Positions 10,236 to 19,375 of a stretch of DNA of 64,000 nt are shown piece after piece (position 1 is the first letter of the stretch; every line of letters begins with the position of its first letter). Source of the DNA: CAZMZW01 sp963802275 (GTDB lineage: Bacteria > Chloroflexota > Anaerolineae > Anaerolineales > Anaerolineaceae); assembly GCA_963802275.1 (NCBI GenBank), contig CAWDIB010000004.1:1054001-1118000 (forward strand), given 5' to 3'. The notes under the pieces are model-generated. The model saw nothing but the letters and a program-made list of their open reading frames with translations, did not search any database and was not told the DNA's origin. Both the position numbers and the translations under genes were made by a program.

Positions 10236-12920
10236 CTAGCGGCTTAAGATGTAGGGCAGAATGCCGCCAGCCAGGAAGGTGATCAGTTCCAGCGGGGTAT
10301 CGATGCGCAGGCGCATGGAAAATTGCTTTACACTGTCATCCCCAACCTGCGCAGTTACTACCATTTCCCCACTATGTTTTTTGAGACCTTCCACACCCGG
10401 GATCGAAAAGATCTCCTGCCCGGTGAGACCCAGTGATTGGGCGGATTCACCCTCGCGGAATTGCAAGGGCAGGATGCCGAGCATGACTAGGTTGGATCGG
10501 TGGATGCGTTCGAAGGACTGCGCCAGGACAGCGCGCACGCCCAGCAGGGCGGGACCCTTGGCCGCCCAGTCACGGCTGGAACCGGTGCCGTAGTTTTTTC
10601 CGGCGATGATGATCAGCGGTGTGTTTTCCGCGCGGTAACGCATGGCAGCTTCATATATAGGAAGAATCTCTCCACTTTGAATGTGGCTGGTGTATCCGCC
10701 GGATTTACCTCCTGCCAGCTGGTTCAGCAGGCGGGGATTGGCAAAGGTACCGCGCAGCATCACCTCGTGGTTGGCGCGGTAGGCCCCATAGGCATTGACC
10801 TCATCCGGCAGTACCCCGCTCTCCTGCAGGTATTGCCAGGCCGGGTAAGCAGGTTCAATTTCACCAGCAGGTGAGATGTGGTCGGTGGTGACCGAATCAC
10901 CCAGGTAAGCCAGCACGTGTGCGCCAGCGATGGTGTGGCTCATGATCTCTGAAGAGGGCTGCAGGAAGGGCGGCTCCTGCAGATAGACGGATTGTTCCTG
11001 CCAGGGGAAGATGATCCCCGACGGACATTCCAGTTCGTTCCATTGGGAATTATGGGTGAGCAGATCGGCATTGTTGTGTTTGAACAACTCTGGTTGGATG
11101 ACGCGGCTGACTAGTTTGTTAATCTCCTCTTCGTCTGGCCAAATATCGCGTAGAAAGACAGTGGCACCCTGAGGATCGCTGCCGAGCGGCTGGACGGCAA
11201 AGTCAAAGTCCATGCGCCCGGCCAGGGCGCAAGCCACCACCATCAGCGGGGAGGCGAGGAAGCTGCCCTTTACACTGCGATGAATGCGCCCCTCGAAATT
11301 GCGGTTGCCGGACAGGACCGCGCAGGCATACAAGCCCTGTTCGCGCACCGCCTGTTCAATGGCCGCTGGCAGCGGGCCGGAGTTGCCAATGCAGGTGGTG
11401 CAGCCATAGCCGACCACATAGAAGCCCAATTGCTCCAGGTAGGGCAGCAGGCTACATTGCTGAAGGTATTCCGTGACCACGCGCGAGCCGGGTGCCAGGC
11501 TGGTCTTGACCCAGGCAGGAACACGCAGTCCTTTTTCCACTGCCCTTTTGGCCAGCAAACCGGCACCAATGAGGTTGAAGGGATGGGAGGTATTGGTACA
11601 GGAAGTGATGGCTGCCAGTACAACCGCTGCGCGCGGCAGTGAATGTTTTTGCCCGTTCAATTCAAGCTCAATGGCACCCTGCCCCTTTTCATCTTTTGGT
11701 GACTCTGTTTTCGTTAATTGTGAAAGCGAAGACTTCAAGTCCGACACGGGGAGGAGGTCAAATGGGCGCGTTGGACCAGCCAGCACCGGCTGCAACTGGC
11801 TGATGTCCATTTCGATCACCTGCTCATACGCGCAGGACTGTTCCCAATCCTCGCGGAACAAACCCTGGGCCTGGCAGTAAATTTCTACCAGGCGGATGTG
11901 CGCCTCCGGGCGCCCGGTCAGGCGCAGGTAGTCCAGGGTGCGCCCGTCAACGGGGAAGAAGGTGGCGGTGGCGCCGCTCTCGGGGGTCATGTTAGCCAGC
12001 ATGCAGCGGTCCTCGGCAGACAGGTGCGGCACGGCCGGGCCAAACACCTCCACGATCCTGCCGACCACGCCTTCCCGGCGCAGGCGGCTGGTGACATGCA
12101 GGGTCAGGTCGGTGGGGGTCAGCCCGTGTGGCAGGCGGCCGGTCAGCTTCAGCCCGATCACCGGCGGCAGGCTGATCTCGCTGGCGACCTCCAGCAGGGC
12201 AGCCACGGCTTCGATGCCGCCCACGCCCCAGCCGAGCACACCCAGCCCGTTGACCATGGTGGTATGCGAGTCGCTGCCCAGCACGGTATCCGGGTAAGCC
12301 CACAGGGCACCCTTTTCATCCGAACGGGCAGACACCACTTCCGCCAGGTATTCCAGGTTGACCTGGTGGATGATGCCGCTGGCGGGCGGGATCACGCGCA
12401 GGTTGGAATATGCGCCCTGGCACCAGCGCAGGAACAGGTAGCGCTCGCGGTTGCGGCGGAATTCCAACTCTTCGTTTATCTTTCGTGCGGCAGTGCAGCC
12501 ATACTCATCCACCTGCAGGGAGTGGTCCACCACCAGGTCGCAGGGGATGCGGCAATCAACTTCTCGTGCCTCCCGGCCCTGCCGCTGCAGGGCAGCGCGC
12601 AGGCTGGTGAGGTCATTCAACACCGGGATGCCGGTAAAATCCTGCAAAAGAATGCGGGCTGGCAGGAAAGGGATGGGCGGGTAGCCCTGTCCCGGCTGCC
12701 ATCCAGCCAGCTGTTTCACATGCTCATCAGTAAAGCCGTCCCGGCCGAGGTTGCGCAGCAATCCCTCCAACAGGATGCGCCAGGCGTACGGCAGCCTGGG
12801 TAGATTAGGGAATCCCTTTTCCACCAGCGCCGGCAGGCTGAAATAATGATAGCGTTTGTCACCCAGGCGGAGTTCACGCATGACCTGGAATGGATCAGAA
12901 AAGGATATTGGATTCATCAT
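10236..12920 (-). CDS. acnA: Aconitate hydratase (AcnA/IRP type)
   Basis: 894 residues, the normal length of the AcnA/IRP1 class, which converts citrate to isocitrate through a [4Fe-4S] cluster. The three cluster cysteines are visible: Cys441 in AAITSCTN, and Cys507 and Cys510 in GCTTCIGNSGP. Substrate-site and swivel-domain motifs are present (DSHTTMVNGLG near residue 217; YLGDSVTTDHISPAG; KNYGTGSSRDWAAKG). The start overlaps the isocitrate dehydrogenase stop by four bases (ATGA), so the two are co-transcribed and probably translationally coupled. Nothing appears truncated. High certainty for family and reaction. Confidence 0.96.
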   Translation of the reverse strand: MMNPISFSDPFQVMRELRLGDKRYHYFSLPALVEKGFPNLPRLPYAWRILLEGLLRNLGRDGFTDEHVKQLAGWQPGQGYPPIPFLPARILLQDFTGIPVLNDLTSLRAALQRQGREAREVDCRIPCDLVVDHSLQVDEYGCTAARKINEELEFRRNRERYLFLRWCQGAYSNLRVIPPASGIIHQVNLEYLAEVVSARSDEKGALWAYPDTVLGSDSHTTMVNGLGVLGWGVGGIEAVAALLEVASEISLPPVIGLKLTGRLPHGLTPTDLTLHVTSRLRREGVVGRIVEVFGPAVPHLSAEDRCMLANMTPESGATATFFPVDGRTLDYLRLTGRPEAHIRLVEIYCQAQGLFREDWEQSCAYEQVIEMDISQLQPVLAGPTRPFDLLPVSDLKSSLSQLTKTESPKDEKGQGAIELELNGQKHSLPRAAVVLAAITSCTNTSHPFNLIGAGLLAKRAVEKGLRVPAWVKTSLAPGSRVVTEYLQQCSLLPYLEQLGFYVVGYGCTTCIGNSGPLPAAIEQAVREQGLYACAVLSGNRNFEGRIHRSVKGSFLASPLMVVACALAGRMDFDFAVQPLGSDPQGATVFLRDIWPDEEEINKLVSRVIQPELFKHNNADLLTHNSQWNELECPSGIIFPWQEQSVYLQEPPFLQPSSEIMSHTIAGAHVLAYLGDSVTTDHISPAGEIEPAYPAWQYLQESGVLPDEVNAYGAYRANHEVMLRGTFANPRLLNQLAGGKSGGYTSHIQSGEILPIYEAAMRYRAENTPLIIIAGKNYGTGSSRDWAAKGPALLGVRAVLAQSFERIHRSNLVMLGILPLQFREGESAQSLGLTGQEIFSIPGVEGLKKHSGEMVVTAQVGDDSVKQFSMRLRIDTPLELITFLAGGILPYILSR

Positions 12921-14149
12921 CTTGACATGCTTGCAATGATGGCCTGGCTGAAGGCGTGCGTGCCGAGCACGTTTGCATCCGGGATCAGGCGAGCCAGGTC
13001 AAAGGTGACCTGCTTGTTAATAATCGCTTTCTGCAGCGCCTTGCGCACCAGGTCAGCCGCTTCCGGCCAGTGGATGAAATCCAGCAGCATGGCGCCGGAC
13101 AGGATCAGTGAACAGGGGTTGGCGATGTCCCGCCCGGCCAGGTCATCAGCCGAGCCATGGTTGGCTTCAAACACGCCAATGCCCAGCTCGGGGTTAAGGT
13201 TGGCACCGGGGGAGATGCCCACGCCGCCTGCCAGGGCGGCAAAGGCATCCGAGAGATAGTCGCCATTGAGGTTGGTGGTGGCAATGACATCAAAGGATCC
13301 TGGCTGCAGGATGGCCTGTTCAAAAGCCACGTCAGCAATGAGGTCATTTACCTGGAGAAGTCCTTTTGTAGATGCTTCAGCAGCGGCTTTCTCCGCTCGC
13401 TCGCGTCCGTGCTCTTTCGCAATTGCCTGATACTGGCGGCGGGTGAAGCATTGGTCCGAAAATTCACTATCCACCAACTCATACGCCCAATTAAGGAAAG
13501 CGCCTTCGGTGTATTTCATGATATTGCCCTTGTGCACCAGGGTCAGCTTGCGGCGCCCGTTTTCCAATGCCCAGCGCAACGCTGCCCGAACCAGTCGCTG
13601 GCTGCCGGCTTTGGAGATGGGCTTGATCCCCAGACCCACCTCCTCCGTAAATGGCATTTTTTGAAAATCCTGTGGGAACTCCTTTAAAAGGAAGGAGAGC
13701 AATTTTATATTGGCGGGGCTGCCGGCGGGATGTTCGATGCCGGTGTAAATATCTTCGCTGTTCTCGCGGAAGATGACCACATCCAGCCCACCGGGATGGC
13801 TGAGGGGTGAAGGTACACCTTCCAGGCGGCGCACCGGGCGCAGGCAGACATACAGATCCAGCTGCTGGCGCATTAGGACATTCAAGGAGGAAAATCCACC
13901 CCCCACCGGGGTGGTCAATGGCCCTTTGAGGGCAATTTTATTCTTACGGATGGATTGCAGGGTGGCTTCCGGAAGCGGGTCGTTGCCATGCTGGAGTGCC
14001 TGGCTTCCGGCGGTAACCATCTGCCACACCAAACGGCGCTGACCGCCATATACACTGGCAATCGCTGCTTCCAACACCGGCAGGGTGGCTGCAGTAATCT
14101 CGGGTCCGATGCCATCCCCGTCAATGACCGAAACATGAAATTGAGTCAT
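12917..14149 (-). CDS. icd: Isocitrate dehydrogenase, predicted NAD-dependent
   Basis: About 410 residues from the start at 14149 (MTQFHVSVIDGDGIGPEI). Upstream in-frame starts at 14167, 14185 and a TTG at 14206 are possible, none with a strong ribosome site. It is an E. coli Icd-type enzyme: substrate motif SLNVLMRQQLDLYVCLRP, conserved FRENSEDIYTGIE, and cofactor segment FEANHGSADDLAGRDIANP. At the positions of E. coli Lys344, Tyr345 and Val351, which bind the NADP phosphate, it has Asp, Leu and Ala. Asp344 and Ala351 are the known NAD-type pattern, so I predict NAD use. It precedes acnA with a four-base overlap and is divergent from citrate synthase, forming the citrate-to-oxoglutarate segment of the TCA cycle. 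Confidence 0.92.
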   Translation of the reverse strand: MTQFHVSVIDGDGIGPEITAATLPVLEAAIASVYGGQRRLVWQMVTAGSQALQHGNDPLPEATLQSIRKNKIALKGPLTTPVGGGFSSLNVLMRQQLDLYVCLRPVRRLEGVPSPLSHPGGLDVVIFRENSEDIYTGIEHPAGSPANIKLLSFLLKEFPQDFQKMPFTEEVGLGIKPISKAGSQRLVRAALRWALENGRRKLTLVHKGNIMKYTEGAFLNWAYELVDSEFSDQCFTRRQYQAIAKEHGRERAEKAAAEASTKGLLQVNDLIADVAFEQAILQPGSFDVIATTNLNGDYLSDAFAALAGGVGISPGANLNPELGIGVFEANHGSADDLAGRDIANPCSLILSGAMLLDFIHWPEAADLVRKALQKAIINKQVTFDLARLIPDANVLGTHAFSQAIIASMSR

Positions 14150-14214
14150 TTTGGATATGTTTTCCATTGGCAGGAATTCTACCATCCGAAAAATTAACCG
14201 TCGCAAAACCTGAT

Positions 14215-14243
14215 TTGTTTTGATAGTTTTTAACCAAGATAAT
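14215..14243 (+). promoter_or_regulatory. Candidate sigma70-type promoter of citrate synthase
   Basis: TTGTTT (14215-14220), 17-base spacer, GATAAT (14238-14243), about 87 bases upstream of the citrate synthase start. It lies in the AT-rich divergent region shared with the icd-acnA operon. Confidence 0.5.
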
Positions 14244-14329
14244 TGATGAAATTTTTTATGGCGGGCTTTCCGCTACAATTGAGCCAGGACAATTCAGCCA
14301 CCATTACCAACCGACAAAGGAAAGAAACC

Positions 14330-15634
14330 ATGCTTGAAGAAATCCTCACCACGCGCATTCAACAAAAACGGGAACAGGTCAGCCGGCTGCTGGCGGACCA
14401 CAGCCAGGTGAAATTCGGCGAGTACAACCTGGCGCACTTATTCAACGGGGGGCGGGGACTGGAAGTGCTGTTTAGCGACCTTTCCTTCGTCGATGAGGAG
14501 GGATTGAAGATCCACAAATTGCCCATCCGCCAGGTGATCGAACAATTGCCGCGCCGCAAAGGCCACGAATATCCGCTCATCGGCGGGCTGTACTTCTTTC
14601 TGCTGACCGGGCAGTTGCCTGGGTTGGGGGATGCGGAGGCAATGGAAGCCGAGTGGAAAAAACGGATGACCATGCCGGACTTTGTGGAAAAAATGCTGCG
14701 CTCCATGCCGGCCAATGAACATCCCATGACCATGTTCTCGCAGGCCATCCTGGCCATGCAATCCACTTCACGCTTCGCGCGCGAGTACAGCGACAGCCTG
14801 CAGCGCGAGGATTACTGGAAGCCGATGCTGGAGGATGCGCTGGATCTGACCGCGCGCCTGCCGCAAATTACCGCCATGATCTACAACATCAAATACCGCA
14901 AAGGCGATCATATCCCGCCAAATGAGGAATTGGATGCGGCAGCCAATTTTGCCCATATGATCGGGCGCAACTGGGATAGAGACTACCAGGAGTTGTGCCG
15001 CCTGTTCTTCATCCTGCACTCCGATCAGGGTATCGGTAATGTCAGCGGGCATACCGCCATCCTGGTGAGCTCCGCCCACTCGGATATGTTTTACGCCTGC
15101 TCGGCTGCCATGAATGGACTGGCTGGTCCGCTGCACGGGCGCGCCAACCAGGACTGCTTGAAGTGGATACTGGAAATCCGCAACCAGTTCGGCTGCTGCC
15201 CTTCAAAGACCCAGCTTGAGGAATATATATGGGATTATTTGCAGCGCGGCAAGCGCATCCCCGGATACGGCCATCCGGTCATCCGCACCACCGACCCGCG
15301 CTTCACCCTGCAGCTGGAGTTCGGGCGCAAGTACATGGCAGAGGATGAGCTGTTCCGCATCGTGGAGCTGGTGTATGAGACCGCCCCGGATGTACTGCGC
15401 CGGCACAGCAAGGTGAAGAACCCCTACCCCAACATCGACGCGGTCAGCGGGTCGCTGCAATATCACTGCGGGGTCAAGGAGTTTGACTTTTACCCGGTGC
15501 TGTTCGGCATGGGGCGGGTGCTGGGCATCAGCGCCAACATCATCTGGGCACGTGCGTTGAACATGCCGCTGGAACGGCCTCAATCCATCACCCTGGAGAT
15601 GGTGGAGAAGAAGGCCAGGGGGTTAGAAGAATAA
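14330..15634 (+). CDS. gltA: Citrate synthase, eukaryotic/mitochondrial-like type
   Basis: 434 residues. The start at 14330 has an AGGAAAG site just upstream; the open frame runs back to 14243 without one. Condenses acetyl-CoA and oxaloacetate. Catalytic residues match the family: His230 (ILHSDQGIGNVSGHT), His269 (NGLAGPLHG) and Asp370 (NIDAVSG), equivalent to pig His274, His320 and Asp375. The long N-terminal helical part and the GNVSGHT/NGLAGPLHGRANQ motifs resemble the mitochondrial-type enzymes found in some bacteria rather than the hexameric E. coli form. Divergent from icd-acnA; these three enzymes cover the first three steps of the TCA cycle. Confidence 0.95.
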   Translation: MLEEILTTRIQQKREQVSRLLADHSQVKFGEYNLAHLFNGGRGLEVLFSDLSFVDEEGLKIHKLPIRQVIEQLPRRKGHEYPLIGGLYFFLLTGQLPGLGDAEAMEAEWKKRMTMPDFVEKMLRSMPANEHPMTMFSQAILAMQSTSRFAREYSDSLQREDYWKPMLEDALDLTARLPQITAMIYNIKYRKGDHIPPNEELDAAANFAHMIGRNWDRDYQELCRLFFILHSDQGIGNVSGHTAILVSSAHSDMFYACSAAMNGLAGPLHGRANQDCLKWILEIRNQFGCCPSKTQLEEYIWDYLQRGKRIPGYGHPVIRTTDPRFTLQLEFGRKYMAEDELFRIVELVYETAPDVLRRHSKVKNPYPNIDAVSGSLQYHCGVKEFDFYPVLFGMGRVLGISANIIWARALNMPLERPQSITLEMVEKKARGLEE

Positions 15635-15670
15635 GAAAGCTGAAAATCCTTTTAAGTTCAGCAGATGTTT

Positions 15671-15934
15671 TCAGGAATCCAGGTTAGCACCACATTTGGG
15701 GCAAATGCAGTGGCCGCGCATGCCACGCCGGTCGGCGGCCGCGGCGGCGCAGTCGAAGCACACCGGCACACCGCACGAGTTGCATCCCTTGCGCATGCGC
15801 AGGATGGATGAGCCGATATCCCGTCCAGCCCCGCCGAAATAAAAACCGGATTGGATCGTTTCAAAGGGGGTTTTACAGTAATTACAGCGGGTTTGATCAA
15901 CTTTCTTCTTGAAAACCTTATCAAGAATTGACAT
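15671..15934 (-). CDS. Small zinc-ribbon protein, function unknown
   Basis: 87 residues with an AAGGAGAAAGGT ribosome site directly upstream of the ATG at 15934. Four CxxC pairs (CNYC near 17-20, CNSC near 51-54, CFDC near 59-62, CPKC near 78-81) suggest two zinc-binding knuckles in a cytoplasmic protein. A second overlapping frame (15658-15954) is a shadow. Convergent with citrate synthase; a weak hairpin (GCTGAA...TTCAGC, 15638-15661) without a T-run lies between them. Confidence 0.7.
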   Translation of the reverse strand: MSILDKVFKKKVDQTRCNYCKTPFETIQSGFYFGGAGRDIGSSILRMRKGCNSCGVPVCFDCAAAAADRRGMRGHCICPKCGANLDS

Positions 15935-16066
15935 ACCTTTCTCCTTATGAACAAATTTATTTTAGCATGACGGAGATGGTGAAAAAGAAAGTATTATCCA
16001 AAAGCAAATTAGACCGGTCAGCCTACTTCACGCAGGGCGCAAATCTCGCGAAGGAAGGATGTCTGG

Positions 16067-18849
16067 CTAACCCCGTCTGGTCCGTTTGTTTTGATACATT
16101 TCTGTATCTGCTTTTTTCATCGTTTCAGTCAAGGAACCACCCTTTAAGCAGGTTGCCAAACCAGCCGATATGTACAGCTTGACCGGTTGATCTGTGTTTG
16201 CTTTTTCAATGTTCCGGTATAGGCGGCGTTGAACAATTTCCGCTTCCTCCTGGTTTGTAGCCGGCAGGATCGCAGCAAATTCATCCCCGCCAATACGTGC
16301 AAAGATGTCTTCTGAGCGCAAGGATTCGCCAAAAAGCCTGGCAGTGCGCTGGAGCAGTTCATCACCCGCAGCATGCCCCCGGCTGTCATTGACCTCCTTG
16401 AGCTTATCCACATCCAGCATAAGGAAGCTAATAGGATAACGCCGGCTGCGTTCCAAACGCTTGAATTCCTCTTCAAAATACGTTCGATTGAAGGCACCGG
16501 TCAGCTGGTCATGCGTGCCGATGAAATAGGATTTTTCTTCCATGCGCTTGCGGGCGGTGATATCACGTGCAACCCAAATCACTGACTTGTTCCCAAGCGG
16601 GGCGACGGCGGCATCAAACCAGATCTCACGTCCGTCCACTTTTAATGAATACTCAATATGTTTTGTTGTTTGTGTCTCAATAACCTTATGGATGTGCGTT
16701 AACCATAGATTGGCAATATCATTGGGAAAGACCTCATGAATACGCTTGCCAATCAGCATTTCAGGTGGGTTAATCAGCAGTTGCGAAGCGGTGGTGGCAA
16801 CCTTTAGATAGCGCCCTTCATGGTTAAAAGTGATGACCACCTCCTGCATGGAAGCAAACAAACCCTTCAGTTCAGCTTCTGAATCGTGCAGCGCTTTTTC
16901 CGTCTGTCGCTGTTCAACGATCTTCCAAACTGAGCCCATCAGCAGGGTGAGCTGCAGCACATCAGTGTCATTATACTCATCCGGCTTGTTTGCCATGCCA
17001 ATCACCGCCACGATTCTCTCTTTATCAAAAACCGGGATGGTCATAAAGTTTTTCAAAGGAGCATGACCCTCCGGGTAGCCCTTTTTGAGCGGGTGGGCTG
17101 CCGGATAATCATTCAAGACAATCGGCTGCCGCTGGCGTACGGCTTCTCCCCAAATACCGGTTTTTTCCAACGGGAAGATGGACTGCGGGTCACGGATGGC
17201 GCATTCTTTCATCACTTCCCGCGACCACGTGTTCAGGGTGAACTCTTTTTTCGCCTCATCGTATAAATAAATATAGCCGAGCTTGCTTTTGGTCAGAAAA
17301 AGCGCTTGTTCGAGGGCATGATCCAGAAAATCCTGGTTGGTTTTAGATTCATACTGCAAAATACGGGTCAATGCCTTCAGGCGCTCATTATTTGCCATGA
17401 TTTTTTCTTCCGCTTCCCTGCGCTCGCTAATATCCTGGTGGACCGATACCCCGACCTTTCCAAAGGTCCTGTGTTCAAAAACCGACACACTCACATAGCT
17501 CCAAAATGGGGTGCCATCCTTGCGGCGGTTAAGCACCTCACCATCCCATCGGCCTTTCTGGGTGAGGGAATTTTTTATTTCAAGGGCGATCCCATGCGGT
17601 GCACGCTCATGGTCGGCATTTAGAAGGGAAACCGGCTTCCCGATCAATTCCGAGCGGTCGTACCCAAACAGACGGTCAAACTGGGGATTGGTAAAGACAA
17701 TCGTATCGTCTTTGATTTTATACAGGAAGATCCCATCACTGACGTTGGTCATCATCTGGCTGTCCAGTTCAAGCTTTTCCTGGATCTTCTTCTGCTCGCT
17801 GATATCCTTGATCACTGACAGAATGTAATTCTTTGCTTGTATGTCGATCATCCCGCTCGAAATCCAGCCGCTGAACACCTCGCCTGATTTGCGGCGGAAT
17901 TTGGCCTCATAATTTCGAATTCCTCCTTGTTTCTGCAGCATTCAGTACATAATTCTTACGTTCGTTCGGGTGTGCCCACATCTTCAATTCAACCGTGGTT
18001 TTCCCGATGGTTTCGTCTCTTGGAATGCCCGGAAATGCTAAAAAAGCTTTCATTGGCTTCAATGACCCTGCCATCCTCGAGCGAGGTGATGACAATGGCA
18101 TCCGGGTGGTTTTGGAAGGCAAGCGAGAATTTTTCTTCGCTGGACTTTAGTTTTTCCTCCACCTTCCTGCGCATGGAAATGTCATTTTTCAATTCGCCAT
18201 ACAGACGGCGGTTGACCATCAGGAAAAGCGAAAAGGTCAGCACCACAAACAACATCTGGTAGGTCAGGATGATCAGGCTGTCATATAACCCGGATTGAAA
18301 GAAATCATTGGTATGCAAGGTGTACACATCCACATAGATGCGCACCGCGCTGAAGACCACATAGGCGGTATAAATAATCCCGACCAGTCTCGTTTCTTTA
18401 CGCAAGTCCGCCTTCACCCTGGCCAGCATCAGCCAGGCACACTGGCCGCAGCTCACGATCAGGCTGATGGAGGCATTCACATTGCGCGCAACCAGGTCAG
18501 GTTGTAGATAGGTGAAATACAATTGGATGGCAATGAACGCAACCATGTAGAGGATGTTATGAGTCTGCCGGATGCGTATTCCCACGTATTTCCCCAGTCC
18601 GGCCAAAAGGACAAAGGTGCCGCCCACAACCAGGGAATTGCTGACCACCATCGAAAAGAAATTCGGAATGATGCCGCGCAGACCAACCAGCACAATCGCC
18701 GAAAATTGCATGACGAAGTCCACCAGCCAGTATCCCAGCCCATCGATTCGCCTGCGGTTTTGCCTCCACAGCGTAACCATCACCGCCAGGCAGACGGCGT
18801 TGCTAACCATGTAACTGAAAATGATCGTGCGCATGTCAAGAAAGTTCAT
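16067..18849 (-). CDS. Membrane diguanylate cyclase: about 7 TM segments, PAS, PAS, GAF, PAS, GGDEF (two frame breaks)
   Basis: Read as one gene of about 925 residues. The first part (18849-17989) has about seven hydrophobic segments and the start of a PAS domain. The second (17941-16067) has PAS-GAF-PAS and a C-terminal GGDEF domain. The joining 40 or so residues (DETIGKTTVELKMWAHPNER) are in a third frame between about 18030 and 17940. The breaks shift in the same direction, so at least two single-base changes are needed. The catalytic motif is intact (ARIGGDEFAAIL), and RSED precedes GGDEF by five residues, an allosteric I-site that lets c-di-GMP inhibit the enzyme. Predicted product c-di-GMP. 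ATG at 18849 has AAAGGGAAAAGC upstream and a TATAAT at about 18905-18910. Confidence 0.8.
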
Positions 18850-18959
18850 GCTTTTCCCTTTGAATTATGAGCATCCTTTGACACGGATTGAATGTGTCTT
18901 TTTATTATATACATTTGGTTACAAAAAAGCATCTGGAAAGTATTTGCGAAGGGCGCTCC

Positions 18960-19345
18960 TGCTTTTTTTGATGACGCTGGCGCCCCCACCAGCATACACA
19001 GCGACGGGGACGACGCCTGAATCCAAGTCATTCCACTTTGCGAGGAGGGCGAAAGCCCGACGCGGCAATCTCATTTGCCGAGTACCAGCAGAGATCGCTT
19101 CGGCAAAAACCGCCTCGCGAATGTACGGCGACGATGGCATCTCCTGAATCCCTCGTTGGATGACGCTGGCGTCCCCGCCAGCGGTTGTCGGCGACAGGGG
19201 CGTCGCCTGAATCCAAAAATAATGATTTGCGAGGAGGGCGCCAGCCCGACGCGGCAATCTCCTTCCCGATGACGCTGGCACCCCCGCCAGCAGTAGTCGG
19301 CGACAGGGGCGTCGCCTTCATCCAATTCGAGTTCCCTTCGGCAAG
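18960..19345. repeat. REP-like palindromic repeat cluster A
   Basis: Between the GGDEF and MASE1-HD-GYP genes. Three full units (near 18970, 19155 and 19265) share the pattern GACGCTGGCGTCCCCGCCAGC, short spacer, CGGCGACGGGGGCGTCGCC, TGAATCC: two adjacent hairpins. Between them lie two copies of a second family (about 19035-19070 and 19225-19265) of the form TTGCGAGGAGGGCG...GCCCGACGCGGCAATCTC. Confidence 0.85.
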
Positions 19346-19375
19346 TACCGCCTCGTGAATTAAATGGTAGACCAT

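Noticed and set aside
11898..12803. Plus-strand open frame of 301 codons
   Set aside because: Shadow of aconitase, which is full length with all cluster cysteines.
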